Positions 35,035 to 46,473 of a DNA stretch of 64,000 nt are shown here, piece by piece. Origin of the DNA: Pleurotus djamor (lineage: Eukaryota > Basidiomycota > Agaricomycetes > Agaricales > Pleurotaceae); contig JAPEVF010000013.1 in NCBI GenBank assembly GCA_029747585.1, forward strand, positions 124,001 to 188,000, given 5' to 3'. The translations under genes were made by a program, and so were the position numbers. Under the pieces are notes generated by a model, which was not told the origin of the DNA, did no database searches, and saw only the letters and a program-made list of their open reading frames with translations. How positions within the stretch are numbered: the first letter of the stretch is position 1; every line of letters begins with the position of its first letter.

Positions 35035-36593
35035 CTATTGTGACTGACCGTCGAGAAGAGAAATCGAAGCATTAGACAAATACATTACAATCCGCCCACT
35101 CCACTCATCAATTGCTGGACGGGCCCCATAGGCTCCGTAAGGACCACTGTCACCTCGAGTGTAGTACTTCATCGTGCACTCCATGTTCATATTTATTGCT
35201 GTAAATTGCTTTGACAGATTCACCAGTGCTCGATGTACCCCCAAAGGAAACCCGAGCTCGTACAAAAACGGAGCCCTAAGTAACGTTGTGACGAGGACTT
35301 CAGTGTGGACAATATGAACGAGGTAGATCGCACTTGAAGTTGCGACCACCGTAGACATATCGTTCTGATCACCGATGCAGGGAGATGGAGACTCCCGGAC
35401 GATAGAATCTAAGGCTGGTAGGGCAAGGTTGAAAAGGTGCGAAGGTTCCACGGACTTTGGTTGAACGGCGGAGACGTGTGAAGGTTCGGGGACAGCGAGC
35501 ACTGAGAAGCCGTTTTCGGATTTCATAAGCATCTTGCACCCATGGAGGAGCCAGAGCCATACCTAGCGGTCAAATTAGCGAGGAAGTGAAACGGTGCTTG
35601 GGATAGGGTGTACCGCGTGTTCAGGCCGTGTACCCCGGCTCATGCCAGAAAAGACGGACTTGCAATGGTTCCAATCGCTCGATCGCTGCCAGTTGTAGAC
35701 TTCGATCACTTTGAGTCCATGAAAGCGCGCAAACCAAGGACCAAGGAACGATGTCGAAAAGTAGGTGCGAACGCCATCAGGGAGCCGAGTGAAGAATGTG
35801 GTTACTTTGTTAGCAGAGAGCTTAGCATCTGCGTCTTCAACAACTCGCCATATCTCGACCCTTCCGTGATCAGGCATGGAATTATCTTCAGAACGACGGA
35901 GGTAAGTTGCGAAGACAACGATAGAAGAAAGATCAACTCAACACTCTTCATATACAAGACAAAGGTTGAAGGCTAGTATTGGGGAACTGTGGTCGACTTC
36001 TGAGTGCATATCTGTAACGACGGCATCGTCGACTCGATTATGGATAAGGAGGGCTGATCCAATCTCAGATGATTCCGAGTCCAAGAAGTGGACATAAACA
36101 GATCCCTTGTCGCTATCATCAGTGGAGAGCAGCCAGCGACCACCCTCAGTTAAGGTAAAAGACGATTTCATACTGCCCGGTCGAATGTAGTGGAACACTG
36201 GGGGTTTCCGTGTTGCCGATGGCGACCAGAGCGAGTCAGCACGAAGCCATTTCACGACTAAATGCTCCAGCGCTGGTGATGTATAGGTTTCCAAGGGCTT
36301 CGGTGGAAAAATTGGGACAGTTTAGGACTCGGAAATTTGGTGGAATAATCGGCGCCACAATGCAAGGCTTTTGGATGCATCATACAGTGATCTACATGTC
36401 TGGAACGGGTGTCAAAATGGTTCAGTCTCGTAAAGACCAACAAGTACTAGGTTGAGTATCTTACCACGCGGGCGCGGAGAACGTCTGCCCACTCCAGTTC
36501 GAGTAGCACGGCTTCAAGGAGTTCAATGGGCAAGGAAGAGATTTGCGCCATTGAAGAACAATCTGTAGGGGCAGTTAGCGTCTCGTTGTGCAT
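35035..36593 (-). pseudogene. F-box family copy F8 with one in-frame stop
   Basis: The start at 36593 gives MHNETLTAPTDCSSMAQISS then LPIELLEAVLLELEWADVLR, a good F-box without the hydrophobic leader of F4-F6. Exon 2 reads CRSLYDASKSLALWRRLFHQ then ISES-stop-TVPIFPPKPLE. TAA at 36322-36324 replaces the Tyr codon of the family motif LSDSYAAPIFPPKP. All later blocks are open: KWLRADSLWSP, LTEGGRWLL, GRVEIWRVVE, VIEVYNWQRS, LGVHRA, PAIDEWSGR, ending LLDGQSQ. As in F6, this is a single Tyr-to-TAA change in an otherwise intact gene. It is convergent with F7 (166 bp apart). Confidence 0.7.
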
Positions 36594-36810
36594 GGTTGTT
36601 GCGGTTCAAGAAACTACTCAAACACGCAACAGGGCCCTTGTACTCCTATCAAGGCGGAAATCCCGAAGCCTGGTGCAGCTATGTACGATAGAAACATGAT
36701 GAATATACGGTAAAATAATCTGTATCACAAATAATGGAAATATATGTAGAAATGTCCGTGCAGAATCCCGATAACTATGGAGTATAACTTGCGTAACATG
36801 AGAGGAAACA

Positions 36811-38771
36811 TCAATCATAGGTACTCATGACCTTTTCGAATTCATCATCCCACTCAAGGGAGATGTCGCCGAAAGAGGAGTCACCATGGGTATCTCCTTC
36901 TTCACATTCATCATCCGCATCGTCCATGTGTGTTGGTATTGGTACTGGTGGGCTCTTTGCTCGTGCAGGGTCATGAGCAGAGGAAGCGACCACCTGGTTG
37001 GATGAAGAGGCAGCATCACGCCCCCGCTTTTTAGGCAGGCCAGAAGTGGGAGGCTTAGAAGAAGACACGACAGCGGCAGCGTTGGGAATGGGTCGTGAAG
37101 ACGATGACGCGTCTGTACCGTCCATAAGGGCGACGCTTTGCGGCTGCTTGGGCAATAAAGGAACCTTGAAGCTTCGTTGCTTCATTGGCAACGTGGTAGT
37201 GGATGATGACATAGTGCGTTGTTGTTGTGAAAGGGTTGGTGGACCACGCATGCCTAAACGGGGAGGCGGCGGTCGATTATGTGAGGTCGGTATTCCGACG
37301 GAGCGTGAAGTGGGGTTCGATATTAAAGTCGAGGAGGTGCTGGGACGACGTGACGAAAGAGCGCCAGCGTCTGTGTTCGAAGATGGTGATGAAGACCTTC
37401 CTTTTCCTTCCTGGGTATCGACACCTATGGGGGTCGAAGTGAAAGGTGGACGGAACGGTTGGGAAAGCTGGGAAGAATGTGGTTCGTTGGGCTTTGGCAC
37501 GACCCTCGGACGATTCGGTGGTTTGAATGGTGCTGGTGCTGGCGCGTGGGGGCGCTCTGATTGGTGTGGTTCGTATATCGGCGGTGCGGAGCTCGAGTAA
37601 TGGTAATGCGAATCCATATCTAGGCTCACATCCATATCCATGCTGGCATCTATCCCCGACTGTAGAATCTTACTAGAAAAGTGATGGTCTTCATCGTCAC
37701 ACGCATCGTCTAATTCCATGGATGTAGAAGGCGAAGTAGCAAACGATGTGCTAGGCAGCGACGCCGAGCGAGTAAAGCGAGAAGTATTGGAGTTCGTGGA
37801 AGTGGTCGTAGAGGATGAGGTCGTTGAAGTTATGGACGTCGACCTCGTTGATAGCCGGGACGAAGATGCAGAAGCTGAGGACGGCTGAGCGTTTGACGAG
37901 GTGGACGTAGACTTGGTGACTCGTCGGGCAGCAAACAACATATGAGCTGGGGCACCACCATCCGATTCCTCCGTGTCCCCTCCAACCTCAGCTCCAGGAC
38001 CGGTGTCCACATCCATTGAACACGAGTTTTGGCGACGGAGTGGCGCTCGCGGCCTCAGAGCCGCGACACCAGGCACCCTTGAAGCTGAACTCGACCGACT
38101 CGGCAGTCGAGCGATCACCCGGGTGCTCTCTGAAGATGACGAGGAACGGTCCCCCGCATTCAACTTTTGCGCGACAGACTTGATGAGAGACGGAAAGATA
38201 AGGTTGAATTGCAGGTCATCAGAATTGCTCGCACTATTTCCACCAGCAGTTGTGGATGCCGGAAGCGTTGCAGATTGGGCGTAAGTTGTAGCATGCCGAG
38301 GGCGTGACGAGTTTCTCGACGTTGTTCTTATATCATCTACGCTCCCAGACGAACGCGATGTCGATGCCAGTTTGGGTGCTGTGGCACGCAGTCTGCTAGG
38401 CTGTCCCGTCGTTGCCGTCGACGACGGCGAATGAATATCCCTAAGCAACGCACTTCGAGAGTTAGTTCTCTCCGGCGCTATCAGAACGAAAGGTCCTTGT
38501 CAGCATAGCTTCCACTTGATAGAGAAAAGGGCTCACTGCTCCCCCCACCCAGCCCAAACGCTCCCTGTCTCCCTCTATGCATGTTCTTAGAGCTAGACCC
38601 ACTCCGACTACCATCATGACGCGTCTTCACTACAGAAAACGCGTCCAGTGTCGGCAATGTCACCTTCGATTGGGAATGCCACCCGATAGTTGGCTGCGAC
38701 ATTGGAATCCCTGAAGAAAACGGAGTCTGAGAGCTCGGTATGGGTATTTGAGAAGACGGTGGGAAGTTCAT
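36811..38771 (-). CDS. Ser/Thr-rich low-complexity protein, unknown function
   Basis: Two exons joined by an intron at 38478-38536 (GGGS|TPERTNSRSALLRDIHS). The start at 38771 gives MNFPPSSQIPIPSSQTPFSS. The product is about 630 aa, dominated by Ser, Thr and Pro, with long Ser runs and several RxxL-type words, and ends SSFGDISLEWDDEFEKVMST then YD. Basic patches such as LPKKRGRDAA could be nuclear localisation signals. No catalytic domain was seen. The acidic C-terminal end with DISLEWDDEFEKVM is the only part that looks like a conserved motif. It looks intrinsically disordered; a nuclear or cell-cycle role would be a guess. Confidence 0.7.
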
Positions 38772-38784
38772 TGTAGCTTATAGG

Positions 38785-38822
38785 TCGTCGTAGTCGTAGT
38801 CGTCGTAGTCGTCGTAGTCGTG
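38785..38822. repeat. GTC/GTAGTC trinucleotide-type microsatellite
   Basis: Alternating GTCGTA and GTCGTC units just upstream of the Ser-rich gene start at 38771, in its 5' leader or promoter. Confidence 0.6.
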
Positions 38823-39193
38823 GTGGCGAATGTGGCCGTCCTAACAGTGCTCGTTTGAAAACAATGCCGAGCTGCCCCTGAGGCACGGCATAAGGGTGGC
38901 ACTTTTCTAAAGTGTCCTAGATGCAGTCCGAAAGCGAGTTCAACGTCGTGAACGACGTCGACGAAGCAAGAAATAAACTCAATGGAAAGTTGAAGGCAAG
39001 TTGAAGGAAAGTAAGGAAAGTCAATGCAAAGTGGCACTTCATTCAGCGCCTATCAATATGTTCCTAAGCGCTGAATATCGTACCGAAACCTTTATAATTT
39101 TTCTACATTACGGATCGCTGCGTAACTGGCTGATTGTCCATGTATGTCAGTACATAGGACGAAGGCTGGATGGAATGCAATATCTGGCATACT
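38823..39193. other. Intergenic, no gene seen
   Basis: 5' flank of the Ser-rich gene and 3' flank of FunK1 gene K2. Short A/G-rich direct repeats (GGAAAGTTGAAGGCAAGTTG, then AAGGAAAGT) near 38980-39020. Confidence 0.35.
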
Positions 39194-41510
39194 CTACTTA
39201 AGGCCTTGATATCCAGGTGACTCAAGCGCATCTACACACTTGTCAAGTTCAACTAGTAACTCGTCGTGGGTTAGCGGAGGACGGCTCGCAAACACTTTCA
39301 ATTGATCATGAAAGAAGTCATGCAAAGTGTGCAACAGGTGAAGGAGTGGGTCGGGGAAAAGGTGGGTAATCTGGGTTGGGGGTAACAACGCCTGTAGGGA
39401 TCTTTTCGCGTTGAGAATGGCCGTTAAAGATGCGGGACCCCACGCCGAAGCAAAGAATAAGGAAACGGCTTGCTTGGTTTGCGTGACATCGCTGAGATGG
39501 CTATTGTTGAACATGAGACGTGCAGCAGCGTAGGCAAGAACCCAGATGAAGGATTCTACGTCGTGGTGGACCACGTGCTCGACAACTATGTTGGAGACCA
39601 ACCCATTGACAAGTGAAATGGCCATGAACTGAACCGTTCCCTATTCGTCAAATTGTCATATTGAGGCGCTGAGACAATGGTGGTTGGGGGGCTATAACTT
39701 ACGGTCATCTCAACGCCGCGCTTGGCGTCGCCCCATCTGGTATGTTTGGATCGAACGACGCTCCCGTCCGTCAGTAGATGTTCTTGAATATCGTGCTTTA
39801 CTATAGTCTGGATACGGGCGAAATCCAAGTCGGTCAGGAAACCTTCTTTCCCAGGTTTAGGCGGTGACTCGGCTGACAGCAGTACATTGCCGGGGCTAAC
39901 GTCACGATGTAGTATATCTTGATTGCATAGGTCTTGGTGCCCTGTTTCGACGAAGCATCAGATCTCAGACTGACAGAGGAAGAGAAACGCACATACCCTT
40001 CACTGCAGCACGTACCCCTTTGACAATATCCAAAAAGCTGTCACCCTCCCATAATGCACGACCTGTGGTGTTGAGAACTAATCGATGAAGGATAGCAGTG
40101 ACTTGTTTGTATGACCCAGGCGCCTGGTTGGGGTTGCGTAAGTGGTCGACGCGAATGACATTCGTGGTACCAGGGAACATAACGTCTCCGCCTTGAAGGA
40201 ATTCGGCTACGCCGGATGGGTGCGTTCCGATGCTCTGATAGATATCGGACTCGGAGTCCCGGTTGCTACGTCTCCAGGAATTCTTGAGGACGCGGATTTC
40301 GTTGATATTGACGATATTGCCATCCTCTACGAGGGTCACTCGCCAAACAGATGTTGAGCGGCCACACAGAGACAGACTAGTCCAAATGGGCGGTCCGATA
40401 GTGACCCATAGATTGGAGGTACAGGATTCTGCCATAGGATCGAAGGGGGTCGTGGGGCGAGGCTTCAATTGGCTAGGACAGGTAAGTAGATACGATGGAA
40501 ATGAAAGAGTTGCGGGTGGGACACCCAATTCCACTTGTTTCGTGCGGACATTATTGAATAGAGGACTTTCGGCTGACAGCTCTTGTACAGATGGGTCCTG
40601 GCCAAGTTCGATGGGGGATAAGCCGTGAGTGATCTGGCGGATGACGCGCACAAAGACTTCGATATCCTGCCACATGTCGAAGTCGCTGGACACGGTGACG
40701 CCATCCCGATCAAAGATGGCAACAACAAACTTGGAGCAAGAGACCACTACCGCGATCGAGAAGAGTTGGAACGGTCGAGAGGAAAGGTGGAGACGAGCAT
40801 AATCAGCAGTTTGGGCAAGGGTTTGAGCAACTTCCTTAGGGTCAGCACTTTTGGGTACAAGGCCCTGTGCCGACGTGGGCTTGACTTCGAGAAAGCTGTC
40901 CATCCCGCGCCATGTGTATGGGTCCCCAGGCGCAACACGCTTTCCGCACCGAAAGTCTGGACTGACGGCTGGGAAACCGCTGAGGTGTGCTTCGCCTTTG
41001 AGCTTCACGTTGTGGGTATTATTGAAGCAGCGTTGGGCGGGCCCAGATTCGAACTCTGTAATATCGTCCAAGATATTTTCCTGTATCGGATTCAGCATAT
41101 GACAAGGAGAGAATGGCTGATTGAGTGATTAAACTAACTCACTAGATATAGGCATATCGCTTTCTCCTCAGACTTCTTCGAGCGTGGATTAGCGGAGTCC
41201 TCAGCGTCTGCGACAAGAGCCTTGAGTGAGGAGATGGCGTCCCTCTGGCGCTGCTCGAAATTCGCGAGGAAATCGGCAATGAAACTCTCTGAAACGTCTT
41301 CAATGTGCAGACGACACATGATCTGCTCAGAGTCAACCATGACTCTTTCAGAAAGCTCCGCTTCGAGGGCACTGTGGACGTCCTCTGAATTGACAGGCTT
41401 GCACATGAAGGACATAGAACTAGTACCGTACTTGTGAGGAGAGATGGAGGATCACCCATGTTGCTGTTGGAGGATCGACTTGAACATACCTCGTTTATGT
41501 CGTCCATCAT
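39194..41510 (-). CDS. FunK1-type protein kinase-like K2 (intact)
   Basis: Five exons as in K5. A tiny first exon (MMDDINE) is followed by an intron at 41431-41489, then YGTSSMSFMCKPVNSEDVHS. The large middle exon (ENILDDITEFESGPAQ ... HRLVLNTTGRALWEGDSFLD) carries the N-terminal FunK1 region, including CGRSTSVWRVTLVEDG, where the Val-Trp-Arg strand likely faces ATP. After the next intron comes the catalytic loop ILHRDVSPGNVLL and the metal-binding motif LTDLDFAR (DFA for DFG). The last exon has GTVQFMA, the HHDVESFIWVLAYAAAR block and SPGYQGLK at the end. All expected motifs are present, so it is likely active or at least under constraint. K5 at 52.5 kb on the other strand is its closest relative. 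Confidence 0.85.
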
Positions 41511-42535
41511 ATGATAGATGATGATTGTACAGAGATTCAAGAGACGATTCCAGAGAGTCAGGGACAGCGGAAATGGTAAGAGAGCTGTTCAACCCTCAAA
41601 AACGACTTCAGCACCTCGCGAGTCGTTGACAGAACCCGAAGGCTCACATGGGGATGTAAGGTGAGTCAAAGGTGAGTTTGGACTGAGCGCATGTTCGAAT
41701 GTTCCATTTTCTCAAGGGTCGAGAAATGCCTCAGGCCTCAGCGCTCAGCGCTTAGGCGATGGCTCGCTGAGTCTGNAAAACGTCCCCATCCTGGAAACGA
41801 CCGAAGCAACCCTATCGGCGGTGCAAAAGCATGATAAGTATCCCTCCTGCAAGGTGCCGAATCAACTGCCTACTTTGCGGGGCATTCGACTTCAAGGACA
41901 CATGAATCGAGGGCGAAGGAGATCGATCCATGCGTCGATCGTACAATGAAGTCTGCGTTCGGTCTTCGTGGTCGGGGGAAAGTCCGCTTTATGTCTAGGT
42001 TTGATGGTATACCATCAGAACCCAGGCTGTTTATAGACGAGACGATCGTGCAGGGGGTGAGTATTTCTGCGACTCCTCTCCGAGAGGACTTGATCCCCGT
42101 TCCCCTTGGACATAAAGTTTATGAGCATTCTTCTCGATGCCTTGATGTGGATATATAGCAATCCAACTCGGCTGAAAAACTTACTTTCTAAGTTAGACGG
42201 TAGACAAGGAAACACCACAAGGGTTAACAACACGGCGCCGAATACTGTGAGGAAGTAGGCTCCGGGCGTCTGTACGAATTGGAGTGAAACAACGAGGGCA
42301 GATGAAAACTTGGAGATACCTTTGAATGCCATTCATTGGATAACGGACAACGTCGACGGCATCTAGGACTTATGCTGCACATTCACCGCACGATGAGGGA
42401 CGAATTGAAGTTTCCTAAGCGCAGGGCACGCGATCCAGCTCAGCAGGATCAATTTGAGGACACAAAAATGCATAACGATTGGAGAGAGGCTCCGTGGTGG
42501 GCGGCGAATTATATTGCCTACTTTCGGCCGTTCTA
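41511..42535. other. Intergenic between K2 and K3
   Basis: About 1 kb with one N (41776). A minus-strand 105-codon frame at 42015-42332 has a hydrophobic stretch (AYFLTVFGAVLLTLVVFPCL) and might be a membrane-protein remnant, but nothing around it supports a gene. Confidence 0.3.
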
Positions 42536-43508
42536 CTAAGAAAGGGATTCTAAGGCAAGTATACACATGTCGAGCCTAGAGAAAACGTCTTCGTAACTCA
42601 GCGGTACAGTGGGTTTGGGTGGCTTCCAGGGGTCGGGAACAACGAAATACTCGCCCATCACATTGGATAAGCTCTTGAAAAGTAAGTGGATCGGAACGGG
42701 GAGTAACACGGAAGAAATCCCCGACGGTGGACTCAACGGAGTCTGCGCCCTCTTCGCTTGGTAGGCGGCCGTCAAGGATGCGCTACCCCATGCTGAAGCA
42801 AAGAATTGAGAAACCTTCACCTTCGTCTGGGTAGAGAGTTCCTTGTTGAGATTGCTATTATTCAACATGCGACGTGCAAGAGCGTAGGCAAGAACCCAAA
42901 TGAAAGATTCTATGTCGTGGTGGGCTTCATGTTCGACTTTTCTACCCTCTTCCAATCCTTTGACAAGCTCGGTGGCCATAAACTGGATCATTTCCTACAT
43001 ATATCACATAGTTGAGTCGCCGATACTATCAGGTGGGGAGTCGTAGATTACCGTTTTCTCAGTGCCAGGCTCGGCGTCGCACCATCTCGTGTGTTTGAAC
43101 TGATAGACGCTCCCGTCCGTAAGCGAATAGTCTTGAGTATCTTGTCTCACTATGTCCTGGATACGGGCGAAGTCCAGGTCATTCAAAAATCCTTCCTTCC
43201 CAGGTTGGGGCAGAGACTCGGTGGAGAGCACTACAGTGCGGGAGCTGACAGCACTGCGTAGAATATTTTGAGTGAATAGACTCTGATATCCTGGGGATAA
43301 TCGGTAAAGTATCAAAACCCTGAGTGAGTTTAGTATGGATTCGCGTACCATTCAATGCTGCACGGACCCCTTGTACAATCTCCAAGAAGCTGTCAGCCTC
43401 CAATAAAGCACGACTGGTCGTGTTGAGAACCAAACGACAAAGGATCGGAGTAGCCCGGGCATAGAAGTGGCTGGGGTTACGGCACACCTTGCCTATATCC
43501 TCCATCAT
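42536..43508 (-). pseudogene. FunK1-type remnant K3: N-lobe deleted, catalytic loop lost
   Basis: The start MMEDIGK resembles the MMDDINE first exon of K2, but it runs straight into CRNPSHFYARATPILCRLVL, which in K2 lies some 350 residues further on (LRNPNQAPGSYKQVTAILHR). So most of the first half, including the N-lobe, is missing. In the next exon the loop ILHRDVSPGNVLL has become ILRSAVSSRTVVL: the HRD Asp and the Asn are gone. NDLDFARIQDIVRQDTQDY and the C-lobe (EAHHDIESFIWVLAYALARR) are kept and open to the end. It is a dead kinase at best and a pseudogene most likely. Confidence 0.75.
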
Positions 43509-44597
43509 CCAAGGCGAAAGGAATGTTACAGCGAAGGAAGAAAAAGGTAAGAAATTTTGTTCAAAGATGCGACGCGTCGGTCACGGGGGATGGTACCGAC
43601 TCCGGGGACAGGGGCGGAAAGGCGTCGCCTTTGAATCCAAGCAACTCCAAACATCCTGTCCCAACTTGAACTTCTCGTGGCTTGCACGTGGCGGAGTTCA
43701 CTCAGAATCAGAGAGCACCGAAGTTACATCCTTGACCGCCAGCCCTGCCAAATGACTGCTGCTCGTAGGGTGCGAATGATCCATCCAACCGTGTAACTGT
43801 TGGTTGACAGTGGCCTGGACATGCTGCTGTCACTCATGCTCGGAGTCAACTTTGGCCGGCCGCCGGGGGTTCTGTCCTCTCGAAGTTCGAGTGAACAAAT
43901 GTACAACGACGAGGGGAGAACCTTCCAGTGGCAGAACTTTGGAAGGGAAGGGGGAAAATTCCTGCGCGGTGCGACAGTTTTATGAAAGGCCCGCACAGTC
44001 TAAACGATGCAAATGGAATGTATAATGTTGCCATGCTTCGCCGAAGGACAGGAATGTTATTTTCGTTGACTTGGTATCGGTCTATGCAAAGAGGATCGAC
44101 TGTCATCCTCCCGTTATAGAGTCTGGAATTCGAGCTTAGGTATCGGTATCGGCATGAAGGATTGCGTACGCTAGCGCATGCAAGGACCCAGATTCTCGAG
44201 CTTCCTAGTCGTCGGATCACTGAGCGAAACCGCTACGCTTAGACAGAGCTCATGATCCGTTTGTTCACTGCTTCGTAGTCGAGATGCAGTCCAAAACACC
44301 ACTTTCTTCTGCAGGAAAGGCAGATCGGCAGATAAAACGACATCCCTAGGAATATCACCATCCGATGGGATAGATATAGATTCTTGTGATCTCTGTGAAC
44401 TTAAACAATGAAGAGGCCACAGAGAACGGGAAGAGATATAGACCTGCCTAGGAGCCCTTGACGATATACAGAATGATGTCCATACGCCAACGCTCGCGTA
44501 TGAATCCAAGTTTTGTGGGCGCAAGGAAGAAAGGTTTGCTCGGGAGTAGCGCAGGTAACCCATGTGGGCGAGGTCGATATTGATTATTTTGCTACTA
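43509..44597. other. Intergenic between K3 and the 7-TM pseudogene
   Basis: No supportable gene. Contains the third hairpin repeat (44091-44136). Confidence 0.35.
44091..44136 (+). repeat. Hairpin repeat, copy 3 (diverged)
   Basis: GAGGATCGACTGTCATCCTC then CCGTTATAGAGTCTGGAATT and CGAGCTTA. The same order of words as copies 1 and 2 with several substitutions; the hairpin arms GAGGAT/ATCCTC are conserved. Confidence 0.5.
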
Positions 44598-45786
44598 CTA
44601 ACATGGGCTGGCAGTGGTATCGGAAGGAAACTGTATCGCGCTGAAAATTTGGGTTGTCTCATCATTTGTCCATGCCTTGCCTACGGCGACGCGATGGATG
44701 ATCATTAACGAAGGTATCATCTTCGGATAACAAGCCGGTGAATTATTGATGGAAGAAAAGAAAACGCGAGCTTACCTGAGCAATACCAAAGAGCTGGAAG
44801 AAGGTATTTTGCAGCGGGTGGCCCATGATGTATGTCACCAGAAAGAGGAGGACCATGGCGCAGAACAACGCTGCGCTTTCGACAATCATGGGAACGATGC
44901 CAAGATACCCTTTCCCCCTGCTACTGCCTAATACGCTCGTTATGTGGCGATAGTGGAGTAAACGCCCAGCGATGGCCAATGTTGACAGGACATTCAAGGC
45001 CAGAGCGAGGGAAATGTAAGGGAGTGTAAAGTTGATGTTCGTCGATCCAAGTGTAGAGGGGGTCCAAGGAGAAGAGGATGGGGAAGAGACTTGGACCATC
45101 CACAGACTTCCGAGGACTAAACCAGATAGTGTGAAGATCCGCATGGAAGAAGTGTAGCAACACGCACCTAGCTCTGAGGCATACAGAGCCATTGGTATTC
45201 CTCGTCTCAGCCGAGAGAATCGCGCTTCTCCGCAGGATTCATATATAACGACACACCGCCAGCACTGGAAGAAGTTGACGATTAAGATACTACTTGACCT
45301 GAGTATCAGCTCAAACTGACCATGAGACCCTCGCTTAACCAGTTCGCGAAAGTAGCAGCGATGTTTGCCATAGCATCAATAGGTTTCGAGAAGAAGTCAA
45401 CTTCAAAAGCGGCTAAGTCAAGTAGTAAGTCATACGCATTGAGGACACTAAGTCTGGGCAGAGACTGACCAGCACCACCTGGGTGTAACCTATAGTCTAT
45501 GAAGCTCAATTGGGTTATCCAGACGGTGCCAGCAAAAAACAGGGTCGCAGAGATGAAGGTGAGCATCACGTAGATCAGCAATATGATCCGCTGATGGCGA
45601 TTGGATGGGCCCATGGAAGCATAGAGTAATTTGAAACACCAAACGGACTGGACGAGGATGATACCGTAGGATAGAGCCACAAGGATTGCACCGATAAACC
45701 AACCATGTCTTCTCAGTGAATAGATTTCCAGGGGGGGTCCAAGCAGGATTGAGAGTCGGCATAGGTGGATTTGAGAACCGAGACAT
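44598..45786 (-). pseudogene. Seven-TM protein copy A, frameshifted by a 4-bp duplication
   Basis: Paralog of the intact gene at 46474-47750. Exon 1 starts MSRFSNPPMPTLNPAWTPPG and NLFTEKTW, then an ACCA tandem duplication (45698-45705; TGGT on the coding strand) shifts the frame before FIGAILVALSYGIILVQSVW. The remaining exons are open: ISATLFFAGTVWITQLSFID, AAFEVDFFSKPIDAMANIAA with TFANWLSEGLM, CWRCVVIYESCGEARFSRLR, then LYISLALALNVLSTLAIAGR-type helices, HPLQNTFFQLFGIAQ, and MIPSLMIIHRVAVGKAWTND to a stop at 44598-44600. The C-terminal tail is about 45 residues shorter than in copy B. One small lesion with good conservation elsewhere suggests recent loss, or a sequencing error. Confidence 0.7.
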
Positions 45787-46473
45787 CTTGACAGAAAGAA
45801 GCTTATATGGGCACGATGACGGGTGCATTTGTCTTCCGTGGTGAGATCAAAGATGGGCTCCCTTCTTGACTATTGACGGGAGTCATATAGTGGAGCTAGG
45901 TGTTTGACTTGCGCTTGAGACTCTGCGAAGTACCCACAGGGTATAGGATCAGAAACCACTCGATATCAATGTGGCTTCTGGTACTGGCATGGTTCTGTTC
46001 GCGATAGGTCGAAGAGGGCATATATGACCCTTACGTTAGTGGCTCTGCATGAGATGGGAGTCCTGGGACACAGAAACAGCCACCACATTTGCTGCCGAAG
46101 CTCGCGCTCAGCGCTCAATGTCATTCGACTTCTTCCTTTCTTCCAGAGTACACTGCCATTGTGACGGACTGTGCTAGATGGATCTGACCGGAGCCGAGGG
46201 ACGTGCATCTAGCAATACTGATTCGTGAAAGCGTCGTTACATGTTGTAATGAGTTGTAGCGAGACAGAGATGAAGGATGAACGTTGAACGTTGAACGAGG
46301 ACCTCTTCGCAAAGAGCAGCGCGAAGCGCCCGTCAACGTCCAGCGATTCGCGTCGTAGGGAAGCGGAAGCGTGCATGCCTTCGGTTTGGTTTCCGATGGC
46401 ATGGTATGCCTTTACATCGCGCGACGGGTAGCGTTTGTGGTGGTGGACATTCATAAGGGTGTGCCCAGCTTCT
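45787..46473. other. Intergenic, no gene seen
   Basis: 5' flank of 7-TM copy A and 3' flank of copy B. A direct repeat GAACGTTGAACGTTGAACGA occurs at about 46280-46300. Confidence 0.35.

Noticed and set aside
41415..41540. Frameshift at the N terminus of K2
   Set aside because: The two frames are joined by a normal 59-nt GT-AG intron that K5 also has.
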